The notes: generated by a model from the sequence alone, not told the origin. Shown: positions 17,842 to 26,565, counted from the first letter of the stretch. The stretch is DNA of 64,000 bases from Gaiellasilicea sp963794385 (GCA_963794385.1 CAWCDT010000010.1:186001-250000), one strand, 5' to 3'. A program made the numbers and translations.

Positions 17842-18960
17842 ATGGCCTACGAGTTCAAGCTCCCCGACCTTGGCGAGGGCCTCACCGAGGGAGAATCGCC
17901 CGCTGGCTCGTCACGGAGGGTCAGGAGCTGGCCGAAGACGATCCGCTCGTCGAGATCCAGACGGACAAGACGACGGTCGAGATCCCGTCACCCGCAGCCG
18001 GAACGGTGTCTCGGATCCTGGTCGGCGAGGGCGAGGTGGTTCCGGTGGGCACGGTGCTCGTGGTCATCGGCGGCGGGGCCGGCGCGCAAGTCGAGGCCGA
18101 GGAGTCGCCGCAGCCGGCGCCCCCTGCCGCGGCGAGCACGCCACGTGTTTCTGAAACACAAGGGCGCGTTCAGGCGACGCCGCTCGTGCGGCGGCTCGCG
18201 CAGGAGCTCGGCGTCGATCTGGCGCAACTGAGCGGCACAGGCCCGAACGGGCGCATCACAGAGGAGGATGTGCGCGGGGCCGCGAGCGATGGGCTTGTGT
18301 TTCAGAAACACAAGGCGGGTCCGCCGGAGGGGCGGCGCGAGCCCGTGCGCGGCGTGCGGCGGCAGATCGTCGAGCACCTGACGACGGCGCACCGCGAGGT
18401 CGCGGCGGTGACGTTCGTCGAGGAGTGCGACTTCACCGGACTCGACACGAAGGAGCTGCTTCCGCGCGTGCTCCAGGTCGCGGCGGCGGCGTTGAAGGAG
18501 TTCCCGGAGCTGAACGCCCGCCTCGAGGGCGACGAGATCGTCTACCTCGACCGCTACGACATCGGCGTCGCCGTGCAGACCGAGCAGGGCCTTGTCGTCC
18601 CGGTCGTCCGCGGCTGCGACAGCGCGTCGCTCGACGAGCTCGCCGCCGAGGTCGAGCGCCTCGCGGAAGCTGCCCGCGACCGGTGCCTTGAAGCCGGAAG
18701 AGCTGCGCGGCGGCACCTTCACGGTGACGAGCGCCGGCAAGCTCGGCGGCCTGCTCGTGACGCCGATCGTCAACTATCCCGAGGTCGGCATCCTCGGGAT
18801 CCACCGGATCGGCCCGCGCCCCGTCGTCCGTGACGGTGAGATCGTGGCCCGCGATATCGGCAACGTCTCGGTCACGTTCGACCACCGCGTGGTCGACGGG
18901 GCGCGGGCGGCCGCGTTCACGCTCGACGTGATCGCGCGCCTCGAAGCCGCCTCCGCGTAG
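17842..18960 (+). CDS. 2-oxoacid dehydrogenase E2 (lipoyl acyltransferase), two frame breaks
   Basis: Dihydrolipoamide acyltransferase of about 372 residues if read across two indels. The lipoyl domain starts EFKLPDLGEGLTEGE; after a one-base loss near 17891 it continues as IARWLVTEGQELAEDDPLVE, with the lipoyl lysine in QTDKTTVEIPSP. The peripheral subunit-binding domain is TPLVRRLAQELGVDLAQLSG and GPNGRITEEDV (18180-18275). The catalytic domain ends VTFDHRVVDGARAAAF with the HxxxDG motif, after a second break near 18677. Both interdomain linkers carry a copy of the same DNA palindrome. It accepts acyl groups from the upstream E1 pair. The breaks look like base-calling errors because all domains are otherwise intact. 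Confidence 0.85.
18145..18159. repeat. Intragenic palindrome, copy 1
   Basis: GTGTTTC-T-GAAACAC, a perfect 7-base dyad around one base, lies in the E2 linker just before the subunit-binding domain. Here it is translated as part of RVSETQ. The following bases AAGG are shared with copy 2. Confidence 0.9.
18294..18314. repeat. Intragenic palindrome, copy 2
   Basis: The same core, GTGTTTC-A-GAAACAC (18297-18311), extended on both sides to a 21-base perfect palindrome. It lies in the E2 linker just after the subunit-binding domain. It is read in a different codon phase from copy 1, giving VFQKHK, so the sequence is conserved as DNA and not as peptide. Confidence 0.9.
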
Positions 18961-19041
18961 GCAAACCGATCCGCCGCCGGCGCCGTAGTCGTAGACAGCA
19001 GTGGTCCGTACTCAGTTCGGCGGGGGGAAAGCGAGGGAGGC

Positions 19042-19547
19042 ATGAAGCGAGGCATAGGGCTCGCAGATAGCTTTCTGGTCGGGCCATGGTCGCAGTCGGG
19101 CTCGCGGTCGGCGGGATCAACGGAACTGGAGCACGCACTCGAACGGCTCGGGGGAGGTGCCGGCGCAATGACAGCCAAGGCCAGGCGCAGGCGATCTTCC
19201 ACCTGTCGGAAGACGGCGACTCGATGGACTTCAAGCTGAACGTCGTCGAACATCGTCGGCGTGACGCAGTCGCATATCCACTGCGGCGCAGCCCGGCGTC
19301 AACGGGCCGGTCGTGGTGTTCCTGTACGGCCTCGGACCCGGCCGGCGTGGATCCGCACGGGAGGCTGAACGAGGGCACGATCACGGACGCGAGACGTGAT
19401 CGACGCGGCCTGGCCTCGGCGGCCTGCCCGGGCGGCGTCGCCAACCTGGCCGACGTGATCGAAAAGATGAACAACGGCGGTGCCTACGTGAACGTGCACA
19501 CGCTGGCGTCTTCCGCCGGCGGCGAGATCCGGGGCGACATCAAGTAG
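19042..19547 (+). pseudogene. CHRD-domain protein, multiply frameshifted
   Basis: Fragments of a secreted CHRD-domain protein in alternating frames. They are an ATG at 19042 (MKRGIGLA), a hydrophobic stretch VAVGLAVGGING, the domain start QAIFHLSEDGDSMDFKLNVV, an out-of-frame GVTQSHIHCG and PVVVFLYGL, and an intact end NGGAYVNVHTLASSAGGEIRG. The last is the hallmark C-terminus of CHRD domains. At least three shifts are needed to join them. No full-length product can be made as written; whether this is decay or poor base calling cannot be decided. It converges on a second CHRD gene across a strong hairpin. Confidence 0.7.
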
Positions 19548-19561
19548 AGGGAGAGGGATGC

Positions 19562-19593
19562 GAGGGCTTCGCGGCATGTGCCGCGAAGCCCTC
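19562..19593. terminator. Bidirectional terminator hairpin
   Basis: GAGGGCTTCGCGGC (19562-19575) and GCCGCGAAGCCCTC (19580-19593) form a perfect 14-bp stem with an ATGT loop, followed by a TTTT run at 19612-19616. It lies between the two convergent CHRD genes and fits a shared intrinsic terminator. Confidence 0.8.
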
Positions 19594-19618
19594 CATTGCC
19601 GCTTTTCAGCAGCAGCCG

Positions 19619-20203
19619 CTAGTCGTCGTCGTCATCCTGTCCGTCGCGGTCGCCGCCGCGGCCCTTCTCGATCTGGGCGCGGATCTCGCCGCCTGGCCAC
19701 TTCGTGGTGTGGACGTTCGCGTACGCGCTTCCGACCCGCATCGCCGCGAGGATCTCGTTGAACGCGCCGGGCTCGATGCCCTGGATGGTAGGCGCGCTGT
19801 TCGGCCCGATCACGTCCGCGGCCTCGATCTCACCCTCGACGGTGCCGCAGGTCGTCCGGGCAGGCCGGCGTGCCGGCGGGTCCGGGTTCGCGCAGGTTGC
19901 CGCAAAGGAAGAACGAGATGCCGCCGTTGACGGCGAACTTCCCGAAGTGGACGTGCGCCTGCGTGACGTTGCCCTCGAGCCCCGAGTAGCTGAGCTCGTA
20001 CTCGAGCGAGTCGCCGTCCTTCGGAGAGCCGCGCGCTGAACTCTCCGGTGGCGACCGTCGAGATGTCGGGGTTCTCCTCGTAGCCGGTCATCGGATCCCC
20101 GCTGAAGTTCTGTCGAGCCGCCGCCTGCGATGGCATACGAGGCGACGCCCAGGAGCGCGATCACGGTTCCCAGGACCAGGCCTCGCAGAGCGAGTTTCGA
20201 CAT
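19619..20203 (-). pseudogene. Second CHRD-domain protein, frameshifted
   Basis: A secreted CHRD protein read leftward. ATG at 20203 gives SKLALRGLVLGTVIALLGVA, a clear signal peptide. The next part appears in another frame (NPDISTVATGEFSARLSEG), and then fragments such as VTQAHVHFG-like text are found only after further shifts. The C-terminus is intact: AMRVGSAYANVHTTKWPGGE and IRAQIEKG, then an Asp-rich tail. At least two indels are needed. It faces the other CHRD gene across a shared terminator; the pair may be paralogues. Confidence 0.7.
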
Positions 20204-20294
20204 TCCAACCTCCATCCTTCGGTCGTGGTCGGACGGGCCCGCAATCGGGCCGTCACCGGGTCCCTACGGCGATACCCGCCGGGCGGATTGCGAA

Positions 20295-20591
20295 TCAGGC
20301 GGCCGCGAGCTCGGGGAGATGCGGCGCGAGCATCGCCTCGATCTTCGGCGCGCTCATGCGGCCGTCGAGTCGCGAGACGGCCCGGCGGTCCTTGACGAGG
20401 ACGAGGGTCGGCACGATGTCGATCATGAAGCGCTCCGCGAGCTCAGGGCTCGCGTCGACGTCGACGCGGCGGATGCGCAGGCGCTCGCGTTCCTTGCGCG
20501 CGAGGTGGGCGAGCAGGCTCTCCATCCGGCGCGCGGGGCCTGAGCGCTCGGACCAGAAGAAGACGAGCAGGGGCCGGTCGGCGTCGTTCAC
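20295..20591 (-). CDS. Thioredoxin-fold protein lacking the CxxC motif
   Basis: A 98-residue thioredoxin-like protein. The fold is recognisable from LLVFFWSERSGPARRMES, RIRRVDVDASPELAERFMI and DIVPTLVLVKDRRAVSRLDG, including the conserved cis-proline region (IVPT). Where thioredoxins have WCGPC, this protein has ERSGPAR, so both redox cysteines are gone; no other cysteine is present. It cannot do disulfide exchange and is more likely a binding or chaperone-like protein. ATG at 20591, divergent from the membrane protein at 20676. Confidence 0.75.
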   Translation of the reverse strand: MNDADRPLLVFFWSERSGPARRMESLLAHLARKERERLRIRRVDVDASPELAERFMIDIVPTLVLVKDRRAVSRLDGRMSAPKIEAMLAPHLPELAAA

Positions 20592-20675
20592 GTGCTCTCC
20601 CTCCCACGGCGGGCGTCGAAACGGTCGAGTGTTGTATGTCCGGAAAACAGGCCGTCGAAACTACACTGCCGGGCG

Positions 20676-21095
20676 ATGGGCGACTGGTACACGATCGGGC
20701 TCGCGCTGGGGCTCGGCACTGCGCTGGGCGTGCTCTTCGCCGGGTTGCTGGCGGGCACGCGCTACGGCCGCGTGGCCGCAATCGTGCTCGCCGGCGTGGC
20801 GGGGGCCGTCGTGGGCTGGTGGATCGAGGACTGGACGGAGATCGTCGGAGGCGTGGTCGGGGGTATCGCGGGCGCGACGGCTGCGGCTGTCGTCGTCGCG
20901 GGCGCGCTCCGGCGTGGCGGTACGCGGGGCGGTCTCGCGTTGATCGTGGCTGCCGTCTCCGCCGGCCTCGCCGGCCTCGCCTTCGTGCCCGTCGTCGGCT
21001 ATCTCGTGGCTGCGGCGCCGCCCGCTCTCGCGGCGCGGCTGCGGCGCACGACGCCCGAGCGTTACGCGGGCCTGCGCAGCCTTGCCAGAGACTGA
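20676..21095 (+). CDS. Small multi-pass membrane protein
   Basis: A 139-residue, very hydrophobic protein with about four membrane segments: IGLALGLGTALGVLFAGLLA, VAAIVLAGVAGAVVGWW, IVGGVVGGIAGATAAAVVVA and LALIVAAVSAGLAGLAFVPV. It has a basic C-terminus (LAARLRRTTPERYAGLRS). No family recognised. ATG at 20676. Its last codons and stop lie inside an 18-base tandem duplication that also contains the start of the next gene. Confidence 0.65.
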   Translation: MGDWYTIGLALGLGTALGVLFAGLLAGTRYGRVAAIVLAGVAGAVVGWWIEDWTEIVGGVVGGIAGATAAAVVVAGALRRGGTRGGLALIVAAVSAGLAGLAFVPVVGYLVAAAPPALAARLRRTTPERYAGLRSLARD

Positions 21096-21117
21096 GCGCT
21101 TGCCAGAGACTGAGCGC
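21082..21117 (+). repeat. 18-base tandem duplication at a gene junction
   Basis: TTGCCAGAGACTGAGCGC occurs twice in direct tandem (21082-21099 and 21100-21117). Each copy offers a TTG start for the downstream phosphodiesterase and encodes LPETER. The stop of the upstream membrane protein is inside copy 1. Confidence 0.95.
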
Positions 21118-22425
21118 AAGAAGCTGATCCTCGTGATCATCGACGGGTTGACACCGTCGATGCTGGAGGACGCGGTCGAGCGTGGCGCCGCTCCTTCGCT
21201 CGCGCTCCTCACGGAGCACGGCCGCTACCGCCGCGCCGTCTCGACGTTTCCGTCGCTGACGCCCGTCTGCCTGTCGTCGCTCGCGACGGGCGCGCACCCC
21301 GACGTCCACGAGATTCCGCACCTCGTCTGGTACCACCGCGGTGAGCGACGGTTGGTCGAGTACGGCTCCTCGTTCGGCGCCGTCCGGGCGGCCGGGACGA
21401 GGCAGTCGCTCGTGGACACGATCTACGGGCTCAACGACAGCCACCTCGGCGCCGGCGCGGTCACGGTGTACGAGGCGCTCGAGGACGCAGGGCTGACCGC
21501 GGCGGCCGTGAACATCACTTGCTACCGCGGTCGTGTCGCACACCGGCCCACGGTCCCGTTCCTGACCCGGCCGGCGCACGGGCCGAGCCGCTTCTTCTTC
21601 TACAACCTGTTCGAGTCGGACGCGACCGGGGCGCCGCTCTCCGTCCGCAACCGCCAGCGGGGAACGATCGACGCCTACGCCACCGCGGTCGGGCGCTGGC
21701 TCGTGACGCGCGACGGCTTCGACTTCCTCGTCTATTACCTCTCCGACTACGACCTCGCATCGCACGTGCACGGGCCCGACGTGGCCCACGAGGCGCTCGC
21801 ACGCAGCGACGAGGCCGTCGGCGCGCTGATCGAGGCGGCGGGCGGGCCGGACGAGTTCCTCGAGCGCTATGCGGTCATCCTCTGCGCCGACCATGGCCAG
21901 ACGCCGGTGCGCGAGGTGACGCGCCTGCAGGACACCTTCCCGGAAGCGGTCGTGACCGCGTCGAACCGCGCTGCGATGGTCTACGCGGATGACGACCCGG
22001 CTGTCCTGGCGCGGCGGCTCGACGGGCACGACGCGGTCGAGGTCGTGCTCTGGCGCGAGGGAGCGGAGGCGGTCGCACGCCGCGACGGCGCCGAGCTCCG
22101 CTTCACGCCGGCCGGCACGAGCGGCGATCGAGCGATCCTCGACTACCCGCACGGTCGCGAGCGCGCCTGGGCGGCGCTCGCGAATCCGAACGCCGGCGAG
22201 CTGCTCGTCTCCGCCGCGCCCGGCTGGGAGTTCGTCGACCTCGCGGGCCGCCATCACGCCGGCGGCGGATCGCACGGGTCGCTCGCGGTCGGCGACTCCG
22301 AGGTGCCGATGCTGACGGTCGGGCTCGATTCGACGCCGGGCTCGATCACGGAGGTGATGCCCGCGGTGCTCGAGCACTTCGCGGTCTCGCCGCCCGCGTA
22401 CGTCCGACCTCTCGCACGCAGATGA
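21082..22425 (+). CDS. Alkaline-phosphatase superfamily phosphodiesterase/pyrophosphatase
   Basis: A type I phosphodiesterase/nucleotide-pyrophosphatase-like enzyme of about 441-447 residues. Metal-site motifs: LILVIIDGLTPSML, STFPSLTPVCLSSLATGAHP with the nucleophilic Thr/Ser region, YLSDYDLASHVHGPD, VILCADHGQTPV, and a C-terminal HHAGGGSHGSLAVGDSEVPM. This is the two-metal phosphatase fold acting on phosphodiesters. No signal peptide is visible. The start is TTG, either at 21082 or at 21100 in the second copy of the tandem duplication; the second gives the shorter protein. The next gene's ATG overlaps its stop. Confidence 0.82.
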   Translation: MPETERLPETERKKLILVIIDGLTPSMLEDAVERGAAPSLALLTEHGRYRRAVSTFPSLTPVCLSSLATGAHPDVHEIPHLVWYHRGERRLVEYGSSFGAVRAAGTRQSLVDTIYGLNDSHLGAGAVTVYEALEDAGLTAAAVNITCYRGRVAHRPTVPFLTRPAHGPSRFFFYNLFESDATGAPLSVRNRQRGTIDAYATAVGRWLVTRDGFDFLVYYLSDYDLASHVHGPDVAHEALARSDEAVGALIEAAGGPDEFLERYAVILCADHGQTPVREVTRLQDTFPEAVVTASNRAAMVYADDDPAVLARRLDGHDAVEVVLWREGAEAVARRDGAELRFTPAGTSGDRAILDYPHGRERAWAALANPNAGELLVSAAPGWEFVDLAGRHHAGGGSHGSLAVGDSEVPMLTVGLDSTPGSITEVMPAVLEHFAVSPPAYVRPLARR

Positions 22426-23060
22426 AAGGTGTCGAGCTCGCCGAGCGGCTGCGTCGGCGGGGGATCGGCGACCCACGTGTACTGACGGCGATCGGACGGG
22501 TCCCGCGCGAGCTCTTCGTCCCCGAGGAGGGCAGGCGCCGCGCCTACGACGACCGCGCGCTGCCGATCGGGCACGGCCAGACGATCTCGCAGCCGTTCAT
22601 GGTCGCGATCATCTGCGCGTCGCTCGAGCTGGAAGGCGACGAGCGCGTGCTCGACGTCGGCACCGGCTCCGGGTATCAGGCGGCGGTGCTCGCCGAGCTG
22701 GCGGCGGAAATCGTCACGATCGAGCGCCTCCCCGAGCTGGCCCAGCAGGCGCGGGAGACGCTCGCCGAGGCGGGCTACGAGAGGGTCGAGGTGCGCGTCG
22801 GCGACGGCACGCTCGGTGTTCCCGACCGGGCGCCCTACGACGGGATCGCGGTGGCCGCGGCCGCACCGGCGATCCCGCAGGCGCTCTACGCGCAACTCGT
22901 GCCGGGCGGGCGCCTCGTCGTCCCGGTCGGGAGCCGGTTCGACCAGCGGCTGGAAACGGTGGTGCGCGGGCCGCACGGACCCGAGATCAGGAGCTCGGTG
23001 CCCTGCCGGTTCGTTCCGCTGCTCGGTTCCGAGGGGTTCGCCGAGGACCCGCGCTCGTAG
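22422..23060 (+). CDS. pcm: Protein-L-isoaspartate O-methyltransferase
   Basis: A 212-residue PCMT. It has the substrate loop IGHGQTISQPFMVAIICASL, the SAM-binding motif VLDVGTGSGYQAAVLAEL, and the post-motif LYAQLVPGGRLVVPVGS. It methylates isoaspartyl residues to start repair of aged proteins. ATG at 22422 overlaps the upstream stop (ATGA). The gene ends exactly where a 162-base inverted-repeat element begins. Confidence 0.93.
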   Translation: MKGVELAERLRRRGIGDPRVLTAIGRVPRELFVPEEGRRRAYDDRALPIGHGQTISQPFMVAIICASLELEGDERVLDVGTGSGYQAAVLAELAAEIVTIERLPELAQQARETLAEAGYERVEVRVGDGTLGVPDRAPYDGIAVAAAAPAIPQALYAQLVPGGRLVVPVGSRFDQRLETVVRGPHGPEIRSSVPCRFVPLLGSEGFAEDPRS

Positions 23061-23221
23061 AGGCTTGATGTGGAATTGACGCGCTGTGTGGCCGTCTCAG
23101 ACCAAGCCAGCGCGGCTCGGCGTCCGCGGCGCAGGCTGGGCGCCTGCGCGAGGGCGCCGAGACGGTCTGGCGCCGCGTCTGAGGCGGTCACATAGCCCGT
23201 TCAGGTTTCACATCAAGCCTC
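23060..23221. repeat. Inverted-repeat-bounded element between pcm and gtrA
   Basis: GAGGCTTGATGTG at 23060-23072 is matched by its exact reverse complement at 23209-23221. The similarity extends inward imperfectly (GCTGTGTGGCCGTCTCAGACC on the left against the complement of GGCGGTCACATAGC and the GTCTGAGG region on the right). A central hairpin has stem GCGCAGGC/GCCTGCGC. The whole 162 bases can fold into one long imperfect stem. No ORF is supported inside it. It could be a MITE-like element, a structured RNA or an elaborate terminator. Confidence 0.75.
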
Positions 23222-23270
23222 TTGTCGCCGGTCTTGTCGTTCGCGGCCGCTGCTAGGTTCCTCCGCGTCG

Positions 23271-23717
23271 ATGCAGCGCTCTTCTGCTCTCCGCGCCTCG
23301 GGCGCCCTTGCCCGCACGCGCGGGGCGCTCTCCCGGTCCCACAACTGGCTGCAGCTGGCCCGCTTCTGCATCGTGGGAGCCAGTGGCTACGTCGTCAACC
23401 TCGCCGTTTTCACGCTGCTCCTGCACGGCGCGGGAGTGCACTACCTCCTCGCGGCGACGGTGTCTTTCCTCGTCGCGGTGACGAACAACTACACCTGGAA
23501 CCGGCTCTGGACCTTCCGCGGGCAGCGAGGCCACGTCGGCTACCAGGGCCTCCGCTTTCTCGTTGTGTCGACGCTCTCGCTCTGCGCCAACCTGCTGCTC
23601 CTGGCGCTGCTCGTCCGGCTCGGGCTCGAGGAGGTGCCCGCCCAGGCGATCGCGATCGTGCTCGTCACCCCGCTGAACTTCGTCGGAAACAAGCTCTGGT
23701 CCTTCGGGCACCGCTAG
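23271..23717 (+). CDS. GtrA family membrane protein
   Basis: A 148-residue GtrA-like protein with four membrane segments. These include ARFCIVGASGYVVNLAVFTL, LLAATVSFLVAVTNNYTWNR (with the family NYxWNRxWTF motif), LRFLVVSTLSLCANLLLLAL and AIAIVLVTPLNFVGNKLWSF. GtrA proteins are thought to flip polyprenyl-phosphate-linked sugars for envelope glycan synthesis. ATG at 23271. It leads a run with two membrane proteins that look like sugar transferases. Confidence 0.88.
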   Translation: MQRSSALRASGALARTRGALSRSHNWLQLARFCIVGASGYVVNLAVFTLLLHGAGVHYLLAATVSFLVAVTNNYTWNRLWTFRGQRGHVGYQGLRFLVVSTLSLCANLLLLALLVRLGLEEVPAQAIAIVLVTPLNFVGNKLWSFGHR

Positions 23718-25385
23718 CAGCGCTGGCCGCGCTTGTGCTCGCGGCTCCTGCGGGCGCCGTCACAGCCCCGGGCGCCGTGGACGAGCCGCGGCTGACGGAG
23801 GAGCGGGCGACCGAGATCCTGCTCGAGTCGCCGAAGGTCGCGGACTGGCTCGAGCGCTATCCGCCCAACCCGCAGACCGACGCCGAGTACAGGCGGGCGA
23901 CCGACCAGTGGATCGTCAAGGCGTGGTCCGGGAAGGCAGGCCAGATCGTGCTCGGGAAGGTGAACGACGACACGGGCGTCGTCGAGGAGGAGTGGACCGG
24001 GCCGCAGGTCGCGTGGTCGATGGCGCGCGGCGGCGCCGGGGCCTTCGGCGGCAAGACGATCAACGAGGAGTGGGTTTGGCTCGGCTTCTGCGCACTGTTC
24101 TTTATCGGGCTCGCGAACCTGCGCCGGCCGCTCTCGCTGCGCAACCTCGACCTGCTGGCGCTGCTCTCGTTCTCGATCTCGCTCCGGCTCTTCAACGAGG
24201 GCGAGATCTTCTGGAGCGCTCCGCTCGCCTATCCGCCGCTGGTCTATCTGCTCGCACGCTGCGTCTGGATCGCCCGGAGCAACCGGCCGCCGCGTGCCTC
24301 GCGGCCGCATCTGGCCGGTGTGGCTGCTCGCGGGCGCCGCCGTCTTCCTGCTCGGGTTCAGGGTCGGCTTGAACATCGAGGCGGAGCGGAGCGTGATCGA
24401 CGTCGGCTTTGCCGGGGTGGTCGGTGCGCACCGGATCGCGAACGGCGAGATGCCCTACGGCCACATGCCCGTGCAGGAGGACCAGAAGCCGTGTGGCCCG
24501 GCCGACGCGGAGGGGGAGATCCGGGAGCGGATCCAGACGAACGGCCGCTGCGAGACCTCGAACCCCCGCGGAGACACGTACGGCCCGGTCTCGTATCTCG
24601 CCTACCTGCCCGGCTATGCCGTCTTCGGCTGGACGGGGCGCTGGGACGAGCTCTGGGCGGCGCACGCGACCTCGCTGCTCTTCGATGTCCTCTGCGCCGC
24701 CGGGCTCGCGCTCGTCGGCCGGCGCTTCGGCGGCGCACGGCTGGCGGCGACTCTCGCGTTCGCGTGGGCCGCGTATCCATTCACGCTCTACGTGTCGAAC
24801 TCGAACACGAACGACGCGATCATGCCCGCCTTCCTCATCTGGGGCTTCTGGCTGGCCTCCTCCGCGTGGGCGCGCGGCGCAGCAGTTGCGCTCGCCGGCT
24901 GGACGAAGTTCGCGGCGCTGCTGCTTGCGCCCCTCTGGCTCTCGTATCCGTCCGGCTGGCGCGTCCCGTCGCGCCGCTTCGCGCTGGGCTTCGCCGGCGC
25001 GACCCTCGCCGGCTTCCTCGTCCTGCTACTGGAACCAGATCCGCTCCATGCGGCGCGCGTCTTTGCCGAGCGCACCTTCGGCTTCCAGCTCGACCGCGAG
25101 TCGCCCTTCTCGATCTGGGGCTGGGGCCAGTACCACGCGGCCGGCGTGCCGGACCTGCACGTCGTCCAGCAGGTGCTGCAGGTGCTCGTCGTCGGGGGCG
25201 CGCTCCTCGTCGCGTTCGTGCCGCGCCGCAAGTCGATCTTGCAGCTCGCGGCGCTGACGGCGGCCGTGCTGCTCGGCTTCGAGCTCGTGCTGACCCACTG
25301 GTTCTACCTCTACATCCCCTGGTTCTTCCCCTTCGTCGCGTTTGCCCTGCTCTACCGTCGTGATCGCGCCGCGTCGGTTCACTGA
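23696..25385 (+). CDS. GT-C-like polytopic membrane protein, one frame break
   Basis: A protein of about 560 residues if joined across a one-base shift near 24290. The N-terminal part has a signal-like segment (LAALAALVLAAPAGAVTA), a soluble region with LLESPKVADWLERYPPNPQT, and then membrane helices. The second part has GAAVFLLGFRVGLNIEAERS, ANGEMPYGHMP, DTYGPVSYLAYLPGYAVFGW and many further helices ending VLTHWFYLYIPWFFPFVAFA. The loop DTYGPVSYLAYLPGYAVFGW and the overall layout recall polyprenyl-phosphate-sugar-dependent GT-C enzymes (GT39/GT87-like). No standard start is seen upstream; CTG at 23696 or GTG at 23735 are candidates. Confidence 0.65.
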
Positions 25386-26565
25386 GCTCGCCGCGGTCGC
25401 GGCGGCGGCGCTCTTCCTGCTCGGGTGGGGTGTCCTGCACACAGCCTGGTACGACGACGGCGAGATCGTCGACATCCCGGTGTACGAGCGGTACGGGAGC
25501 GCGATCGAGAACGGCGCGGTGCCGTACCGCGACATCCGTCCCGAGTATCCGCCGGGCGCGCTGCCCGTCTTCGTGTTGCCGGCGCTTCTGAGCGACGACG
25601 AGGAGGAGTACCGCGAACTGTTCGAGTGGCTGATGGCAGCCTGCGGGGCGGCGCTCGTCGTGCTCGCGGCCGTTGCGCTCCGCGGCCTCCGCGCGACTCG
25701 GCGGCGGACCGTCGCCGCGCTCGTCGTCACAGCTGCCTTCCCGCTGCTGCTCGGCTCGGTCGTTCTGACGCGCTTCGATCTCTGGCCGGCGGCACTCGTT
25801 GCCGGCGCGCTCGCCGCGCTCGTGCACGACCGCCACCGCCTCGGCCTCGGGCTGCTCGGCGCGGCGATCGCGGTGAAGCTCTATCCGGCCGTGCTCGTTC
25901 CGCTGGCTGTCGCCTACGTCTGGCGTCGCGCCGGTCGGCGGGAGGCGCTCGTGGGCATGGGCGTGCTCGCCGGCGTCGTGGTGCTCGCCGTGCTTCCCTT
26001 CCTCGCCGTTGCACCGGGTGGTCTCGCGGACAGCGTCGGGCACCAGCTCTCCCGGCCGCTGCAGATCGAGAGCCTCGGCTCGGCGCTCTTCCTCGCCGCG
26101 CACCACCTGGTCGGGCTCGACGTCGAGATGCGCTCCGGGCACGGCTCTCAGAACCTGCACGCGACGGGGACCGCGGTCACCGCGCTCCTCCTCACCGCGC
26201 TCCAGCTGGCCGCCCTCACCTGGACCTGGCTCCGGCGGCCGGGCGAGCCCGAGGAGCTCATCCGCTGGAGCGCGGCTGCGCTCGTCGCTGTCGTCGCGCT
26301 CGGGAAGGTGCTCTCGCCGCAGTTCCTCATCTGGCTCGTGCCGGCCGTGCCCCTCGTCGCCGGCCGGCGCGGCGTCCGTGCGTCGGGACTCCTCTGCGCC
26401 GCCCTCGTGGTGACGCAGCTCTGGTTTCCATCCCGCTACTGGGACCTGGCGCGCGAGCTCGAGCTCTTGCCGTCGCTGCTCGTGCTCGCCCGCGACCTGC
26501 TTCTCGTCGGTCTGCTCGTCGTGTTGCTCAGGGATAGGGAACGCGGAGCGGCTCGATCGCGGTAG
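25360..26565 (+). CDS. GT87-like polyprenol-dependent glycosyltransferase (membrane)
   Basis: A 401-residue polytopic protein with about nine membrane segments, resembling the GT87/DUF2029 mannosyltransferase group. The first periplasmic loop has YDDGEIVDIPVYERYGSA and then VPYRDIRPEYPPGALPVFVL; acidic residues and the PEYPPG motif are typical of GT-C active-site loops. A later RFDLWPAALVAG and LGAAIAVKLYPAVLVPLAVA are also family-like. GTG at 25360 overlaps the preceding gene, indicating one operon with gtrA. The 3' end overlaps ymdB on the opposite strand by 38 bases. Confidence 0.75.
   Translation: MIAPRRFTELAAVAAAALFLLGWGVLHTAWYDDGEIVDIPVYERYGSAIENGAVPYRDIRPEYPPGALPVFVLPALLSDDEEEYRELFEWLMAACGAALVVLAAVALRGLRATRRRTVAALVVTAAFPLLLGSVVLTRFDLWPAALVAGALAALVHDRHRLGLGLLGAAIAVKLYPAVLVPLAVAYVWRRAGRREALVGMGVLAGVVVLAVLPFLAVAPGGLADSVGHQLSRPLQIESLGSALFLAAHHLVGLDVEMRSGHGSQNLHATGTAVTALLLTALQLAALTWTWLRRPGEPEELIRWSAAALVAVVALGKVLSPQFLIWLVPAVPLVAGRRGVRASGLLCAALVVTQLWFPSRYWDLARELELLPSLLVLARDLLLVGLLVVLLRDRERGAARSR

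Noticed and set aside
18145..18314. CRISPR-like repeat pair
   Set aside because: Only two palindromic copies in an open coding frame, with the intervening 137 bases encoding a conserved protein domain rather than a spacer.
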